NCBI GenBank assembly: GCA_020630355.1
Contig: JAHDBO010000119.1
Span: 1 to 6,399, forward strand
Direction of reading: 5' to 3'
Length of the DNA: 6,399 nt
Origin: Saprospiraceae bacterium
Lineage (GTDB): Bacteria; Bacteroidota; Bacteroidia; Chitinophagales; Saprospiraceae
The position numbers and the translations under genes were made by a program. Within the stretch, counting starts at the first letter, position 1. The number at the start of each line of letters is the position of its first letter. The notes beneath the pieces are model-generated. The model worked only from the letters and a program-made list of their open reading frames with translations. It was not told the DNA's origin and did not search any database. This document shows positions 4,353 to 6,399 of this stretch, piece by piece.

Positions 4353-6399
4353 ATGAAATTATTGTTAAAACTATTCTTGTCAATCTCTGTACTTCTGTTT
4401 TTTCAAACAGAAGCCTATTCTTGCGATAAGTCCACGGTGTCCGTGTCAAGTGTGGATAATGGGAACGGAACCTACACTTATACTATCAACTATACTTCCG
4501 AAGTAGGGTCAGGTGATGGTGCTAATGCTGGGTTTGTACTCGTTTTTTCGCCTAGCACTACAATTACTTTGGACAACTTTCCTGCTTCTATCCCTCCCAG
4601 TGGCGGTTTGACGGAGACGCTGGTAGCGAATGTAGGTAGTTCTCAATGGTCACAATACAATGGAATGACTAATGTTGTCAGCTATGAATATGGAGGAGTA
4701 GGGAACGCTGCTTTTGATGATTTTTCTGGAAGTCTCGTCATCACAACAACTGGTTGTGCCGCAGAGATTACTTTTGATGCAAATCCGACTAACGGTTCGC
4801 CTCAATGTCAAAAAACTTGGAGCAATTCCAGTTGTTCCATTCCTCCCGTAGGCTGTGGGGCCACTTTCTATGATACTGGAGGAGTGGGTGGCGACTACCC
4901 AAACAACGACAACACTGCCACTTTGATCTGTCCAGACAACCCAGGCGATGCCGTAACGCTCACCTTTACTTCGTTTAGCACAGAATCAGGCTTTGATATT
5001 TTAACTATATACGACGGAGATGACAACACAGCTCCTATTATTGCCACACTATCTGGCAATGGTACTGGAGGCCCCTATACCTCAAGTGCTAGTTCAGGCT
5101 GTTTATACGTAGTTTTTATTTCGGACAGTTCGCTGAACGGCCCTGGTTGGGAGGCAAACGTAACCTGTGGTTCACCCCCTCCGCCCCCTAGCCTTTGTGA
5201 TTGCAACACCCCAGACTGTGCCATAGGTGGTTTCCCTGATGATGCGAGTGTCAATTTTATACACTGTGATAGTTATTCGCCAGCTATGAGCAATACAACT
5301 TATACGACTTGCCATGTGGTCACCTCCGATGCGAATGGTTTCCTAGGAGTCGTTCAGTCCATAGGGGGAGGGGATAGCACTGGAGGTTCTTGCTCCAATA
5401 ATACTTTGGCTAGTAGGACTTATGATTTGAGATTGTCTAGCGGAGGCATGTGTTCAGGAGGAACTATCCCCGCTGATATTGCTAATGGTGGTAATAGTGC
5501 CACCTTTAACCCAGAGTGGAATAGCCTTTCTCCCAATACGGATTATATTATTTGTATCACGGCTACGGTGCAGAGTGCTTGTGATGTTAATGAAATATGT
5601 ACGGAATTCTATGGGGAGGCTAGCTCCTGCGATTGTTCTGATCCTTGCCCTGCCTACGATAGAGGATTGATAACGGATAACCCAACTTATCAAGTTTGTC
5701 AAAGCGAAAATATTCCAGTGTCGAACGGAGGAGTCACTTTTACCAATTGTTATGCAGTACAAGCAGATGCAAATGGTAATTTAGGCCTGCTTCAACGTTT
5801 TCAAGGTACCAATGTAGGATCTTGCTTAGCAGATATAGGAAATAGCCGAACTGTAGAATTGTATGCAACGGGAGATTGTAATGGAACGAGTATTTCTCCT
5901 ACAACACCAAATGCAGGAAATTCTTCCTCTTTCAATCCTGAATGGACAGGTCTAACAGCTAATGGTAACTATATTGCTTGTATAACCACAACTGTAGATG
6001 ATTTGTGTAATTATGACTTTGGCTGTTTGGACTATTATGGTGTAAATTGTACCCAACCGAATCCCGTTACTATATCTGGAGATAATGCTCCTTGTTCCAA
6101 TGAGACGGGTACGAGTTATTCTGTAGCTAGTCAAGCAGGCGTAACCTTTACATGGACGGTTCCATCTGGAGCGACAATTGTCTCAGGGCAAGGAAGTAAT
6201 TCGATTATTGTTGATTGGGGAACCTCAGGTGGAAATGTGTGTGTCACAGCATCAAATGGCTGTCCTTCTGACCAAAACGATTGTTTTAATGTAAATATAA
6301 ACACAGCGAATCCACCTACACTGACAGGGGATGATGTTTGTAGCGGACAATCGGCGACCTTGACGGCCACTGGCTGTTCAGGCGGCACGATACGCTGGT
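4353..6399 (+). CDS. Large secreted cysteine-rich multidomain protein: CUB, duplicated ten-Cys module, PKD-like (3' partial)
   Basis: The frame is open for 682 codons from ATG 4353 to the window end, so the stop is not seen. Residues 1-23 are a Sec signal peptide (KLLLK, a hydrophobic core, cleavage probably after AYS). Residues 24-165 form a Cys-containing domain I do not recognise. Residues 168-272 are a CUB domain: four cysteines (C168, C193, C250, C272) in the classic two-pair order, FDILTIYDG (214-222) and VVFISD (253-258), with E211, D215 and D258 possible calcium ligands. A proline linker (275-279) leads to two tandem copies of a ten-cysteine module (282-421 and 426-563). Residues ~570-649 are PKD-like (TFTWTVPSGATIVSGQG, 598-614) and another Ig-like domain begins at ~652. 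The 35 cysteines in the visible mature part suggest many disulphides, hence an extracellular location. Such arrays often end in a T9SS sorting domain, which would lie beyond the window. A role in adhesion or binding is inference. No Shine-Dalgarno sequence precedes the start; the signal peptide fixes it. Confidence 0.92.
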   Translation, partial: MKLLLKLFLSISVLLFFQTEAYSCDKSTVSVSSVDNGNGTYTYTINYTSEVGSGDGANAGFVLVFSPSTTITLDNFPASIPPSGGLTETLVANVGSSQWSQYNGMTNVVSYEYGGVGNAAFDDFSGSLVITTTGCAAEITFDANPTNGSPQCQKTWSNSSCSIPPVGCGATFYDTGGVGGDYPNNDNTATLICPDNPGDAVTLTFTSFSTESGFDILTIYDGDDNTAPIIATLSGNGTGGPYTSSASSGCLYVVFISDSSLNGPGWEANVTCGSPPPPPSLCDCNTPDCAIGGFPDDASVNFIHCDSYSPAMSNTTYTTCHVVTSDANGFLGVVQSIGGGDSTGGSCSNNTLASRTYDLRLSSGGMCSGGTIPADIANGGNSATFNPEWNSLSPNTDYIICITATVQSACDVNEICTEFYGEASSCDCSDPCPAYDRGLITDNPTYQVCQSENIPVSNGGVTFTNCYAVQADANGNLGLLQRFQGTNVGSCLADIGNSRTVELYATGDCNGTSISPTTPNAGNSSSFNPEWTGLTANGNYIACITTTVDDLCNYDFGCLDYYGVNCTQPNPVTISGDNAPCSNETGTSYSVASQAGVTFTWTVPSGATIVSGQGSNSIIVDWGTSGGNVCVTASNGCPSDQNDCFNVNINTANPPTLTGDDVCSGQSATLTATGCSGGTIRW
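5196..5615 (+). repeat. Ten-cysteine module, copy A (coding repeat)
   Basis: This encodes residues 282-421 of the large secreted protein. Cysteines fall at 282, 284, 289, 305, 320, 347, 367, 401, 410 and 416. The module opens with CDCNTPDC, has a DANGFLGVVQ strand in the middle and ends with FNPEWNSLSPNTDYIICITA. The beta-rich pattern suggests an Ig/FN3-like fold with extra disulphides. I do not recognise a named family. Confidence 0.75.
5628..6041 (+). repeat. Ten-cysteine module, copy B (coding repeat)
   Basis: This encodes residues 426-563. Cysteines fall at 426, 428, 432, 449, 466, 491, 509, 543, 552 and 558, one for one with copy A; the last three intervals (34, 9, 6) are identical. It opens with CDCSDPC, has DANGNLGLLQ in the middle and FNPEWTGLTANGNYIACITT near the end. 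In the last 42 columns 21 residues are identical to copy A by hand alignment, so the pair is an old tandem duplication within the gene. Confidence 0.75.

Noticed and set aside
4419..4424. Cys24 as a lipoprotein cleavage site
   Set aside because: The preceding residues AYS fit signal peptidase I and match the lipobox poorly; in this Cys-rich protein C24 more likely forms a disulphide.
5454..5762. Frames antisense to (102 codons, minus) and overlapping (5479-5670, plus) the large secreted-protein gene
   Set aside because: They are shadows of the continuous 682-codon frame, which has a signal peptide and domain structure.
5952..6388. Two further minus-strand frames near the window end
   Set aside because: They are antisense to the module B and PKD-like coding sequence, with no domain or start signal.

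Overview
The window looks like a stretch of Bacteroidota chromosome, most plausibly a marine or filamentous lineage such as Saprospiria. The base composition is AT-rich. Start codons mostly lack Shine-Dalgarno sequences. The first protein ends in a type IX secretion (T9SS) type A sorting domain. Other genes (a 7-TM protein fused to an AraC-type DNA-binding domain, a YfiT-type bacillithiol transferase) are also common in this phylum. The lineage is an inference; no rRNA or other taxonomic marker is present.

Layout. (1) 2-991: the 3' part of a large secreted surface protein (SdrD B-like repeat, an FN3-like region, then a T9SS sorting domain), closed by three tandem TAA codons and a strong intrinsic terminator at 1018-1049. 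(2) 1155-2345: a membrane-anchored AraC-family regulator, followed after 27 nt by a small SET-domain protein (2373-2756), probably one operon. (3) 2753-3178, minus strand: a DUF1801 protein that converges on the SET gene with a 4-nt overlap of their 3' ends. (4) 3332-3880: a YfiT/DinB-fold putative bacillithiol transferase, divergent from the DUF1801 gene; direct repeats 21 bp apart lie in the shared upstream region. (5) 3881-4352: about 470 bp without a convincing gene but with several palindromes and a short tandem repeat. (6) 4353-6399: the 5' part (682 codons) of a large secreted, cysteine-rich, multidomain protein that runs off the end of the window. It carries a signal peptide, an unrecognised N-terminal domain, a CUB domain, two tandem copies of a ten-cysteine module and a PKD-like/Ig-like start of a further array.

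How the parts fit. Two large cell-surface or secreted proteins flank a small set of regulatory and housekeeping genes. There is no visible sign of a mobile element, CRISPR array, toxin-antitoxin pair or defence island. The most unusual content is the duplicated ten-cysteine module of the last gene. Next are the membrane AraC regulator with its possible internal start, and the palindrome-rich gap in front of the last gene.
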